From assembly GCF_963675165.1 (NCBI RefSeq), contig NC_087387.1:6230558-6263057 (forward strand): a stretch of DNA of 32,500 nucleotides, read 5' to 3'. This DNA comes from Halichondria panicea (Eukaryota > Porifera > Demospongiae > Suberitida > Halichondriidae). Numbering within the stretch: the stretch's first letter is position 1; each line of letters opens with the position of its first letter. Below, one piece after another: positions 19,659 to 29,160 of this stretch. Below the pieces are notes generated by a model, which worked only from the letters and a program-made list of their open reading frames with translations, was not told where the DNA came from and searched no databases. A program made the position numbers and the translations under genes.

Positions 19659-20106
19659 GAGAGAAACACGACTGAAGATGAGGAGTTTGATTCCACTAGT
19701 TCTGAATCAACAACACCTGATGATGCGAGTGACTCTCTGCCAGAGGTAAGTACTTACATTGTCTGAGTGTATGACCTGCTGTATCATGCATGATGTTAAT
19801 TCTTGTTATGAACAACGATGATTGCCATTTGCATGTGTCAATTTTCATTCAATTGTACTGTCATACCCTTTTTGATCTGAAAGTTGTAAAATGCATGCGT
19901 TCACTGATGCATGGATGTAATAATTATACATGTCTCCTTGCAATCACAGCACACTAGTACTGATTCTATTAGTGAGGATACGGACTTTAAAGCTACTGAT
20001 GAAGATCTGAATGCACTAAAGGAGGATAGGTCCCCTACAGCTAGTCAGGATTCCACAGCTGCTACTGATATTTCCAATTTAACCAGCCAAAAACAACAGC
20101 TACAAA
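19659..20106 (+). CDS. NLR tail: two small exons of an acidic Ser/Thr-rich linker
   Basis: Exon 19659-19745 (acceptor aatag, donor GAG/GTAAGT, 29 codons, phase 0 to 0) reads ERNTTEDEEFDSTSSESTTP and on to DDASDSLPE. Exon 19950-20106 (acceptor atcacag, donor CAAA/GTAAGC, ending in phase 1) reads HTSTDSISEDTDFKATDEDL and on to QDSTAATDISNLTSQKQQLQ. The phases fit the LRR donor before and the next exon after. The composition (D, E, S, T) indicates a disordered acidic linker between the LRRs and the DEATH region, with many possible phosphorylation sites. The coordinates include the intron 19746-19949. I see no known domain. Confidence 0.65.
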
Positions 20107-20213
20107 GTAAGCAGTTTGCATGTTGTTATATATAATGTAGTTGAATCATTGTTTTAAAAATAATTACGTCCTATTTATGCATGCAGCAGACTCGTTATCT
20201 TTTCCTTCGCAAG

Positions 20214-20474
20214 GTTTGCCTATTGAAACAGTAAAGAGAGACGCTGAAGTCACTAACGAGCAGCTTGACACAACAGTAGAAGAAACACACCTCTCTGAAA
20301 TGTCGTCACAATCTGACAGCATCCATAACGACTATCTTATGGAGCAAGGCCTCTCATCTGGACAACAATGTGACGTGAGGAGTCATGCATTCGTACCCGG
20401 CACTCAGGCTGCTGATCATGATGTCATGAACGCTCCTGAGGTGTCTCACACACTAAAAGAAGTACCTAATAACA
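20214..20474 (+). CDS. NLR tail: decayed or partial DEATH-like exon
   Basis: The acceptor is ttttccttcgcaag at 20213 (an earlier one at 20186 keeps the same frame); the donor is ACA/GTAGGT at 20474/20475, phase 1 in and out. It reads GLPIETVKRDAEVTNEQLDT then TVEETHLSEMS and LMEQGLSSGQQCDV. This parallels the next exon (LTIEALKRETNITDEQLDT, RVEELDLPKLS, VEILGLSPGQQTDV). After that point the match stops and the sequence becomes unrelated (RSHAFVPGTQAADHD), so only the first half of a DEATH-like fold is represented. It looks like a duplicated exon that lost its second half, leaving a spacer. Splicing phases keep it compatible with the rest of the gene. Confidence 0.6.
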
Positions 20475-20663
20475 GTAGGTTGATACTCAAAGCATATTAG
20501 TTAATGCTATTTTGCATCATCATCAAAAAAATAATTGTGTGCTCCACAAACATTACAAGGCAGCTGCTTATTAATTATCCTGGAAACTTTTCTGGGCAAT
20601 TTTCATTATTCTATATAATACAGCAGACACTCTGCATGGTGCTTTAATTTTACTAGTTAGACA

Positions 20664-20706
20664 CTGTTTTTGAGGTGTCTATATGAGATTTATAGAAGCC
20701 CAAAGG
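20664..20706. mobile_element. Solo end of the 12268-12407 MITE family, in an intron
   Basis: cactgtttttgaggtgtcta and then agaagcccaaaggca match the left end of the 12268-12407 element. No second end was found nearby, so this is a fragment in the intron between the two DEATH-like exons. Confidence 0.55.
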
Positions 20707-20749
20707 CACACGTGTGATGTTAATTATTGGCTCGCTGTCCTATTATCAG

Positions 20750-21096
20750 GCCTGACCATTGAAGCACTAAAGAGAGAAACTAATATCACTGACGAGCAGC
20801 TTGACACAAGAGTAGAAGAATTAGACCTTCCCAAATTATCTTCATATTTCGACAACACTAATGACTATGTTGAAATACTGGGGCTCTCACCTGGACAGCA
20901 AACTGATGTCATTGAAGAGAAGGCTAGAACAGCATTGAATCGAACACATGCTGGAATAAAGCTGGCTCTGAAATATTGGCTGAATAGAGTTCTTTCAGAG
21001 GGTACCTTCAGAGCTCTGCTACTCATCCTAATCTCCCTGGACAAAGGAGACGTTGCTATCAAGGTGGCACAGTATTTGTCAGCCAAAGGTGCGTGA
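20750..21096 (+). CDS. NLR tail: C-terminal DEATH-like domain exon
   Basis: Acceptor tattatcag at 20749, phase 1, open for about 115 codons to TGA at 21094-21096. Motifs along the six-helix DEATH fold: LDLPKLSSYFDNTNDYVEIL (helices 1-2), GLSPGQQTDVIEEKA (helices 2-3), LALKYWLNRVL (helix 4, with the conserved Trp) and TFRALLLILISLDKGDVAIK followed by VAQYL (helices 5-6). This domain recruits other DEATH proteins by like-with-like contact and would pass the NLR signal to caspases or kinases. In most animal NLRs a DEATH, CARD or PYD lies before NACHT; here it is last. Phases agree through four junctions back to the LRR exon. It could instead be a separate short adaptor gene whose start I miss, but no ATG or promoter supports that. 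A donor-like AAAG/GTGCGT at the end leaves room for another exon. Confidence 0.75.
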
Positions 21097-21470
21097 GTGG
21101 GTACATTATGCATGTTAATTACCTTATTGTCTATTATAAACAGTGAACCTCACTATTCCAGACCCCTTTTAACCTCGCAAATCCGGACAAAAATAGCAAA
21201 CTGAAAAAGAGGAGGGGCTGTCAGTAGAATAGAGTACTGCGCATGGCGCAATGTAAATTGCTTAGCTGAATCAGCAATAATTTTATTGCTAAGAAACGAA
21301 GAGAGAGCTCACAAGACTCACTGTATTGGAGAGAAAGTTGAGATAAAGACTATTCTAGCTAGCAGCTTCACTTCTGGCCACAGTGATATCAATACATGTA
21401 CAAAAGTGTCTTCGTTAATGATATTCATAATCAATTATAATGACATCTGTTAATCCGGAAATTTCATGTA
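21097..21470. other. Non-coding stretch after the NLR
   Basis: No gene seen. The string gaacctcactattccagacc near 21145 resembles pogo-type transposon termini (compare 21471 and 22342-22369), so an older element may be nested around the 21471-22318 one. Confidence 0.4.
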
Positions 21471-22318
21471 CAGTAGACTCTCGTTAATCCGGTCACCCTT
21501 GGGACCATGCAGCTTGGCCGGGCTGCAGCTCAGGAAATAGCCGCGGCTTAAAAATGACCTTACCTCGAATCTAATGACTACTTTTGTGGTTCTTGTCTCG
21601 AGGATAATGTAGGATAATGAATCATTCTGTTCTCTATTTAAGTGTAATCCAATTTTATCTGTTAAACCGCACCCAAAACGTCATATCCGGCCGTAATATG
21701 TGACAGGCTCTGGGAAAACCAGACTATTGGAGCAGAATTTAGTATTGAGCTACAGCTAAATTTATGCCTACAGTATAAAATCTCAAATAAAATAAATGTT
21801 ATTGGTGTATAAGTATCTATAGTCCTTCTACTACCTCTCTGTAAAATCTGATGCTCTAAATCCAAATCTTTCCATCAAAACGCTTTGTCCAAACTTTCGC
21901 TATCACCTTATTTTTCCTAATTGAGCAATCTTTGAGAGGCGTTTTTCTCGATACTACATTTACGGCTTCGAGTTTCTAATGCGCATAACTCGGGTATATG
22001 TATATGTATATGTATATGTGAACACTAAGCATATCATTGTGTAGGCGATGCTCTGCTCTATCATTTGGTATATTAATCACCAAAATTTTAGCCTGCTCCA
22101 ATAGTCTGGTTTTCCCAGAGCCTGTCACAATATACGTATAAATGAAAACCTTGTTTGGGACAGCCAGCACTGGCCGGTAAACGGAATAGCGAGTGGCCGT
22201 ACTTCAGGGTGAGTTTTGTGCAGTAAACATAATTATAGCTAGCATTCCGTGCCAAGCCAAATGGCCGGTATATCGAGGTGGCCGTACTTCAGAGAGCCGG
22301 AATAGCGAGAGTCTACTG
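21471..22318. mobile_element. Pogo/Tc1-mariner-like non-autonomous element, 848 bp
   Basis: The left end cagtagactctcgttaatcc (21471 on) and the right end aatagcgagagtctactg (to 22318) are inverted with two mismatches over 22 bases. Each end is directly flanked by TA (21469-21470 and 22319-22320), the target duplication of this superfamily. A further outward-facing end at about 22342-22369 (ggattagcgaggttctactg) suggests nested insertion. No transposase is present. Internal tandem pieces gtggccgtacttcag occur near 22193 and 22278, and an internal inverted repeat is listed separately. Confidence 0.75.
21698..22135. repeat. Internal inverted repeat encoding a P-loop-like string
   Basis: gtgacaggctctgggaaaac plus cagactattggagcag (about 21700-21737) is repeated as the reverse complement at about 22098-22134. 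On the minus strand the right arm reads VTGSGKTRLLEQAKILVINI, containing GSGKT as in Walker A motifs of helicases and other NTPases. The surrounding frame (22170-21976, minus) runs into a (tatatg)n repeat and has no other NTPase motif. Confidence 0.7.
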
Positions 22319-22320
22319 TA

Positions 22321-23047
22321 TTCGGATGGGGTCTGGTCCCGCTCTATTCGGATTAGCGAGGTTCTACTGTACTAATTTTAGCGAATTTTAGCGAATTTGT
22401 AATTCAACGCTAAATTAAGTACGCGCTGATAATAACGCAATTATGAATCTCATAAAAAAAAATGTTTTCTTCTTTTTTTTCTAATTGTAATGTACTTTTG
22501 AGAGTATGTTAGCCCTTTTTTTACATCTGTATCTGACTTCAACTTTCCTAAAACTCATACTTGTACATCTTTTGAGATATTATTGTGGTAATGAATTTGC
22601 CAAATCCGCCAAAATTAGTATCCTAAAAACAGAGAAAAATCTGAAAACGCTAAAATTACTACCCGTCTATATAATAGTAACATTAAGGTATACTATTTAG
22701 AACACACCGCCAAGATTAAGTATTTTAATGTATGTGAGCATACAACTTATAAAGCATGCACACCTTCAGTGTGGATTAAGAAGCATGTATTGGTCAGGTG
22801 ACTATATACTTTTAGATATTAAGCTGATTGGCTGAAGATCATGTGATTAGCACTAGTTTTAGTGCTATATATAATAATTATAGTTATACATCACTTGCAT
22901 GCCATGCAGGTACAAAAACATTAGACTAAGTAACTCTAGAGCACTAAAGTGCAGAACCTTCGGCGTTAGTTTGGGTTGTATAACGCTTCATAATCAAATA
23001 GCAGCTCAGAGCTCACGGTTTTCTGCCGAGATAAATATAAACACTGT
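22321..23047. other. Non-coding AT-rich stretch
   Basis: No gene supported. A short direct repeat gcgaattttagcgaatttgt lies near 22381. The remainder is AT-rich. Confidence 0.4.
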
Positions 23048-23484
23048 ATGACATTATACATGCAGATTGCTGTACTATACACTCCCTTGTAACACAGAGA
23101 GTCCCCCTGTATGACATTATACATGCAGATTGCTGTACTACACTCCCTTGTAACACAGAGAGTCCCCCTGTATGACATTATACATGCAGATTGCTGTACT
23201 ACACTCCCTTGTAACACAGAGAGTCCCCCTGTATATGACATTATACATGCAGATTGCTGTACTATACACTCCCTTGTAACACAGAGAGTCCCCCTGTATG
23301 ACATTATACATGCAGATTGCTGTACTACACTCCCTTGTAACACAGAGAGTCCCCCTGTATGACATTATACATGCAGATTGCTGTACTACACTCCCTTGTA
23401 ACACAGAGAGTCCCCCTGTATATGACATTATACATGCAGACTGCTGTACTATACACTCCCTTGTAACACAGAGAGTCCCCCTGT
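23048..23484. repeat. Tandem array, 7 copies of 61/63 bp in a 187-bp higher-order unit
   Basis: The monomer starts atgacattatacatgcagat and includes gctgtactacactcccttgt and aacacagagagtccccctgt. Copies start at 23048, 23111, 23172, 23235, 23298, 23359 and 23422 (spacings 63, 61, 63, 63, 61, 63). The long/short variants (actatacact against actacact, and an extra ta before atgac) repeat every three monomers, giving a 187-bp unit. Open frames on both strands are by-products. Confidence 0.95.
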
Positions 23485-24252
23485 ATGTACATTATGTGTT
23501 ATTTTCACCCTTGATACAGGTACTATATAGATGTTATAAAGTCAATAGCTATATATAGTGCATGCATGTGAACATTATTCAATTATAGCTAGTTGTAGAG
23601 TAGTTATTATTTCGTTTTTTGAGAGACAAATACTTGATGTGTGGTAACTGATAATTTAGTTTTTCATAGATCATTAACCTTTTATTGTACATATACACAT
23701 ATCAGGCTGTTTGTTTCCTACATCAAGAATTCTGTATTATAATCATGTTACTCACATCCTGTATAATTATCAGTCTCATTTGTTATAATCAGATGTACGT
23801 ACTAGTTGATCAAAAAATCCACACAGATTCTGACACACATACACACACACAATGATGTTTTTGCACTAATTTTATGTCTTTGAAATGAACTCTCTCCTTC
23901 ATTCTCCTGCAGAGTAGTAGTAAAAGTAATACGTATATAGTGTGCGAATTTGACCTTATTAATTAATGTCACCAATTGGTTTGGGTGGTCTAGACCACTT
24001 AGCTGTGGCCCATGGCCAGACCAACAGTTGTACAGCTATAAATTATGCAACAAACTAACAATAATCGTATATATAGGTACTGCGTTGATCGATTGTTAAT
24101 GGTATAATTATAATAGTGATTTCTCTAAAACAACCTTTGAAAAGCAGAAATATGCATTGAATGCTTCGTGTCCTTTATGGTTAGAAAATACAATAACGCA
24201 GCAACCACTCTGCAATTCCATGGAATTCACTATAAACTGATACTATATATAC
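23485..24252. other. Non-coding stretch
   Basis: No ORF, exon or repeat that I can support. AT-rich with scattered gcatgc and a short (ca)n near 23840. Confidence 0.4.
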
Positions 24253-24432
24253 AGTGTTGCAGTTCACAGCTATACTTGCTGCTCGGGCACTAAGAACACA
24301 AATACATTCACCAGAAGATCTACCCTCGAGAGATGCCACGAGGAATTTTGAGCCCCATGTCACAGTTGGAGGCACTTGTTTAACAATATGATTATAAATG
24401 GCTATACTTTGCTTGAAGAATATTAAGATCCG
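24253..24432 (-). pseudogene. IgGFc-binding-type N-terminal domain exon, isolated fragment
   Basis: Read on the minus strand from a possible acceptor (gtttag at 24433-24438), the frame gives IYNHIVKQVPPTVTWGSKFL, then VASLEGRSSGECICVLSARA and ASIAVNCNT, ending near a GTATAT donor at 24252. The pattern V-x-Q-V-P-P-T-x-T-W-G-S-K-F-L, then G-R-x-S-G-E and V-L-x-A-x-x-x-x-V-x-x-N-C, is characteristic of the IgGFc-binding N-terminal domain found in large extracellular, mucin-like or receptor proteins. Other exons of such a gene are not found within several kilobases on either side, so this is probably a stranded exon or pseudogene piece. The start CNH/NHI replaces the usual C-D-H, another hint of decay. 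Confidence 0.5.
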
Positions 24433-24986
24433 CTAAACACAGACGTTTCCATTATAAGTATATCCTCAATCGCTGTCTGATTAGCAGTTAAAGCAGTATA
24501 GTGTCTAGTTCGCTTAAACAGCAAATGTGTTGTGTCCACGCACACGCACACACATCAATCACTCTACCCCTATTGCACACTGCACACGCACGAGGTATAT
24601 AATAAGGTGTCTTGAAGTGTGAAAACCTCCAAGGAATCACTCACATTTTCAATTGGCGAGGAATGTGTAAAAATAGTGCACTTTTGATGTCACGGTAGAA
24701 TTTGTTGAATGGTAGCACGTATTATAGACAGTCTTTAATCAAGAGATTCATTGTAAGCTCTGTGTCTGCCAGTGACTTCATGATCAGTGGGCGTAGATAA
24801 AGTGAGTATCCTCAACAGCTGCACACATAGTACCTCCAATGAGGGTCCTCCGTAGGTACATAACTACCCATGCAAAGGAAGGCGTCCCAAGAGCCACATA
24901 TATGTGATGCTGCAAAGTATAGGTTACATGTGAGGCATGCATGTGTGAGTTTGTCTCCAGAGGAGGTCCGACTGCCAGGCTGGTGC
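24433..24986. other. Non-coding stretch upstream of the IgGFc-type exon
   Basis: Overlapping minus-strand ORFs at 24784-24997 exist but show no domain and share no features with the IgGFc family; I leave them unassigned. A short cacacgcacacaca tract lies near 24540. Confidence 0.35.
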
Positions 24987-25108
24987 AGCTCAAGCAATTA
25001 CCGGTAGGTAGCCTCTGATTTCACCAGATTAATGATCACACTCAGCAATAACACACATGCAACGTGGGCGAATAATTAGTATTCACTCAAAGGCTAATTG
25101 CTTGAGCT
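24987..25108. repeat. Short inverted-repeat element
   Basis: agctcaagcaatta (24987-25000) and taattgcttgagct (25095-25108) are exact complements, 122 bp end to end. This fits a tiny MITE or foldback remnant. Confidence 0.5.
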
Positions 25109-25946
25109 ACATTGTCCTGTGGTACTCCCTCTGGTGTGTCTCTATAAGTGTAGAAGTGTGTGTGAGTGGATGTGGTGTGTGAATGCAGTACACATTCAGT
25201 GTAATTACCTGGTTGAGTTATTTTACCCTCTGGGGACTTTAAATGATCAACATCCCGGAATACCCTTGGAATGTTTTTCTACTCATTGTAACCATACTCA
25301 AACTCGGACATTTTTTGGTTAAAATTAATGTCAAGTAATGCTCATTGTATACAGGCAGTGAAATAATGCACCTATCAATGCAAACCATACCCCCTCCCGG
25401 GATAGGGTGGGGATTTGTATTAACTTTGCCTCCCCTGTGTGCATGGGTGGGGATTTTGTAAGTCTGCACACTCAGCAGCCACAATTAAGTCAGTATAATT
25501 ATTATAATTTTAACTCTTTTATAACCTCCCATGGCATGTGTAGCTTTTTGGAAGGAACAAATAGCAAGACTTAATATAGAAAACTTGATTGCCTGGATGT
25601 GACTGTGATTTCATTGGACGGAGTGGAAGCAAAACCACAGACTTTTAATGCCTTGTATACCTCAAGTGTGCTTGCTGTTACAATAGTGAGTATTTGTGCT
25701 CCTGTGTACAGTCTATTGGAGTTGCGTACTCTTCCTAATGAACTCTTGCTATAACTGACATGCATACATCATGTCATGTAAGTTCAAAATAATGTGAACA
25801 TGTACAATTATACAATCGAACATGCATGATGGAGTTTTATAAGTGTGTAAAGGAATGGATGAGATCGATATGTATACTGATCTGAATTGATCACCAACTA
25901 AGTACATCATTATCCTTATAATTATTATAGTTAAATGTGCAATGAC
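25109..25946. other. Non-coding stretch
   Basis: No supported gene. Direct repetition of ggtggggattttgta/ggtggggatttgtatt at about 25405 and 25445 is the only structure noticed. Confidence 0.35.
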
Positions 25947-26201
25947 CAGTGGCGTAGGCAGAGGGGGGCTGACGGGGCTAGAGCCCTCCCTTTTGTGCTT
26001 TATTTATTCCAACTCAGCCGCGATCTGTCGATGTATTCTGCACTGTATACTGCATGCATAGTTACTAGAATGATGTCGGAAATGTGGGCAGGGCCATCTA
26101 ATGCGCATGCTGACTGCTTAGGACCTTTTTTTAGTGTTATGCTCTGGCCCTGCTCAACTGATTTGAGCCCTGCCCTTCCCCAAATCCTTGCTACGCCACT
26201 G
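25947..26201. mobile_element. Non-autonomous DNA element with CAGTGGCGTA ends, 255 bp
   Basis: The left end cagtggcgtaggcag (25947 on) and the right end cttgctacgccactg (to 26201) are inverted. CAGTGGCGTAGC-type termini are common among animal non-autonomous DNA transposons. The interior is G/C-richer than the surroundings and non-coding. Target duplication not clear. Confidence 0.7.
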
Positions 26202-26287
26202 ATTACTACATATTAAAACACTCGGCTACGTGTGTTCTAACTAAAACTCTGTACAGTTTGAGATCTTGATCTATAGGAGTACGTCAC

Positions 26288-26882
26288 TGTTTCGTTGGTG
26301 GAGCCACTGTGGTTTCTTATAGCCCTCCAATAATTATGATATCTCTGGATAAAGTAATGTACCACATAAATCGCTTGGTCTTCCCTAGACTATATACAGT
26401 GAAAGATGAACCCTTATTATAGTGTTATCAGTGGACGTGGACAAGACATATTAGAACTAGATATGCAACAAGTGTTTTATCTCAATAATTATATAAAGTG
26501 AGCTCTCATTGATACAATTGAACAATGAGCACAAAAATAAATAACTCAACTGCTTAATTAATAATAAGAATGAAATGACATTTTCAGTTTTGCACCAATA
26601 ATTATTATCATGACTATGTTAATATCAGTTCAGCAGTTCCAGTTTGTTGGTTTTTTAACTTCAACAGATGAGTAACCACTTGAATGTATCCGTAGAGAGC
26701 CCCACCCAGGACAACTACAGCTATATAGTACAGCCAACACACTCACAACAGGACTTGGTAGGACAACATTGAGGACTAGTGATGAAGATGAGGACTCTAC
26801 AACTGTGTGTACATGGAGAAAAAACAAATGGACTATTAGTTTTGTATCAATGTTTTTGCTCGTTAAAGGAATGCAAGGTTTA
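26288..26882 (+). repeat. Module copy C, with a damaged transmembrane exon on the minus strand
   Basis: Fullest copy of the module seen at 8280-10048. It runs from ttcgttggtggagc through ggtcttccctagact, acccttattatagtgtt, gttggttttttaacttcaac, gccaacacactcacaacagg and gatgaagatgaggactctac to gttaaaggaatgcaaggtt (whose complement is at 8990-9009). The minus-strand exon from 26802 reads VESSSSSLVLNVVLPSPVVS then VLAVLYSCSCPGWG. Relative to copy B it has six extra bases (adding SP) and a 4-base tata insertion that shifts the frame and destroys the membrane helix. Confidence 0.7.
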
Positions 26883-27083
26883 TACCTTACTAGAATGTGT
26901 TGCGGATAAAAAACCTTTGCGATGAGCCAAATCAGCAGAAAAATTGACGTTCTTGAAAATTGAAGATAGTGACTATTGCAATTTCAATTTTCGTATAATG
27001 CTATATACGAAAATTCCCACCATACGGAAATAACCCACTATATTCGGTACTTAACCAAGATCGTATCACTGTTCATATTGTAA

Positions 27084-27215
27084 AGATATCAGCTAACAGA
27101 TGAGGAAGGGTTTCACCAAGAGCTAAGCTGCAAACTCAGAACATTCATAACAAAGTTGGCCACCATTCCCAAACTCCCTCCCTCTGTGAAGGATCTGGAA
27201 GAAGAGATATTATGA
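27084..27215 (+). other. Short exon-like ORF of unknown family
   Basis: A frame with protein-like composition reads LTDEEGFHQELSCKLRTFIT then KLATIPKLPPSVKDLEEEIL and stops at TGA (27213-27215). A possible acceptor AG lies just before it at 27091-27092. It has an amphipathic, charged helical look. I do not recognise it and find no neighbouring exons; it may be a stranded gene fragment. Confidence 0.3.
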
Positions 27216-28365
27216 CCAGCTGCTCCACAATACTCTGTAGGCTTACGCCACGCCAGATAAGAAGTACGAGTTGGGATAACGCCCCCTCAAAATGACTAAT
27301 GCACCTAATTCACCTTTAACTAGCGAATCCATAATTGCTCATAAAAGTCATTGACTCTTTCTTTGTTGCTAACATTGTTAATTTTTTATCAATATTATTA
27401 TTACAAAACCTTCATCTGTGTGATTAATGATCTTTACCAAACAAACACATTTGGCAGGGCTGCTGACTTTGCTTGCATCTAGTGAAGTCTGCCATGCATA
27501 TAGCTTTGCATGTCATTCATACACACTAGTTACAGTCACCTATTTTAACTTTCAAAAAATCACCAAAAAGACAAACCTTAAGTCTTACTGTCGTGTAAGA
27601 ATTCTGCTGCTAGTAGCTTGCATTCCTTAACAATACTTGAACCATCTACCTAGTTAGACCATTCTAGCAATAGGACTTCACAACAATAAAAAAATACATT
27701 TACGAGTGATGCTTACCAGCAAGGCATTGTATCAAAAGGGCCGGGAAGGGTCCAGATTTGCTTTAGGTATACAGCTATATATACTTGTTTTCCCACGGGC
27801 TGGCAATATACACACAGTTTCTAGATGTCCAACTAAAAGGAGTTCAGCTGGCGTCCTGACCTTTAACTGGTGTCCCAGCTATATGAGCTCATAGCCAGTA
27901 CGCGGTATCAAATTGCGGTAACTGCATGGAGTCCCAGCCAGTACGCGGTAACTGCATGCATGGAGTCCCATGAGCTAAGTGCAGGCTGGAGTCCCAGATA
28001 GTGAACAAGTCTACTACAGTATATTACTGAGAACTTCGGAAACGAAAGATATAGGCATTGCCAGAAAGCAAATTAAATATTAACTTTCCGCAAACCTCAA
28101 CTGACAAGAAAGAGGTATACACTATATTTTATATCTCTTTGCATATGCTCCCTCTTCTTTATCTGTGATGATTAAACTAAGTAAAAAAAGAGGGAAAAAA
28201 ATAGCCGGCGTCCCGACCTTCTGCGCAAGCTAGAATCCTAGCCAGTAACTGGAGTCCCAGTTAAGTAGTAGTCCCGACCAGTGCACCAATACAGCCGACA
28301 ACTTAGAAACGAGATGTGCAACGCATGCCGGAGTCCCGACCACCTATACTTCCGCTCCAAAGTAA
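27216..28365. repeat. Non-coding region with a recurring ggagtccc-type motif
   Basis: From about 27848 to 28345 the strings ggcgtcctgacc, ggtgtcccagc, ggagtcccag, ggagtcccat, ggcgtcccgacc and ggagtcccgacc recur about nine times at irregular spacing. A short direct repeat, agccagtacgcggta, occurs at about 27893 and 27937. No ORF of substance. Confidence 0.5.
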
Positions 28366-28369
28366 CAGT

Positions 28370-28570
28370 AAGGGATTGGCTTTGTTCACTCGATGTCAGG
28401 AACGGAAGTTAAATTTAACCACAACCACACCCCTAGAATTCTTCAGCAGTTGCACTGGGACTGGGCACAACAATATTATGGAGGAGTAGTGGATGATGTT
28501 GAATGCCTCCTAGGGCTGCACAGCTCTACTGTACTATGAGTACCAGGACTTCAGTGAGCAAGGTGCAGGT
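28370..28570. repeat. Inverted duplication partner of 32100-32320
   Basis: Shared blocks in order: gggattggctttgttcactc, gaacggaagtta, ttaaccacaaccacacccct, gaattcttca, gcacaaca, gcctcctag and atgagtaccaggact. The other copy is on the opposite strand 3.5-3.9 kb away. Confidence 0.8.
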
Positions 28571-28643
28571 GCAGGTGCATGGACGATGAACAGACTCACA
28601 TTGTTACCAAAGTAAGTAATGACAGTAAGTTAAGAACATGTAT

Positions 28644-29160
28644 CGTTACCGTATTCACCCGAATTACCGGGACACAAAAAAATTATTACGGCTTGCAGTG
28701 TCCCTTGGAATAGAGCAAGAAAAATTACGTTAAAGTCGAAGTGTCCCTTGTATTAGGGTGTCCCGTAGTAATTAGAACGAATATTTCCCCATTTAAGGTA
28801 CGTACACGGCCTCGATTCCAGGCCGAGGCTAGCTCTGCAGCTAAAATGTCTTTCGCAGTTTAGAAGCTGTGCATGTACGCGGGTTCCATGTCTACAAAGT
28901 GGTGTCTTCAACCGTCAGTGACATATTACGGTGCCAGAGAGTAGAATCCAGAGAGTTTCTAAGAGTTTTGAGTGTCTATCAGTTTTGAGTGTCTATCGAG
29001 CTGACGTTAGGGGCATGTTCTTTTTCGTTCTAATTAGATCGGGACATCTAAAAATATTTACATTTCCTGTTGTTCTTTAATATAGAGTGAAAAAAATTAC
29101 GTAAGTCCGAAGTGTCCCTTAGAATAGAGTGTCCCGGTAATTCAGGTGAATACGGTAACG
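28644..29160. mobile_element. MITE-like element with 32-bp terminal repeats, 517 bp
   Basis: The left end cgttaccgtattcacccgaa and on to gggacac (28644-28675) and the right end (29129-29160) are inverted with one mismatch in 32. Inside are sub-repeats (aagtgtcccttg..tagggtgtcccg near 28740 and aagtgtcccttagaatagag near 29110) and an adjacent duplication of agttttgagtgtctatc near 28965. Non-coding; superfamily not established. Confidence 0.8.

Noticed and set aside
23048-23484. CRISPR-like regular repeats
   Set aside because: The 61/63-bp monomers are contiguous with no unique spacers, in eukaryotic DNA; this is a satellite-type array.
24784-24997. Minus-strand ORFs upstream of the IgGFc-type exon
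   Set aside because: Two frames overlap the same bases, neither shows a domain or splice context that joins the exon at 24253-24432.
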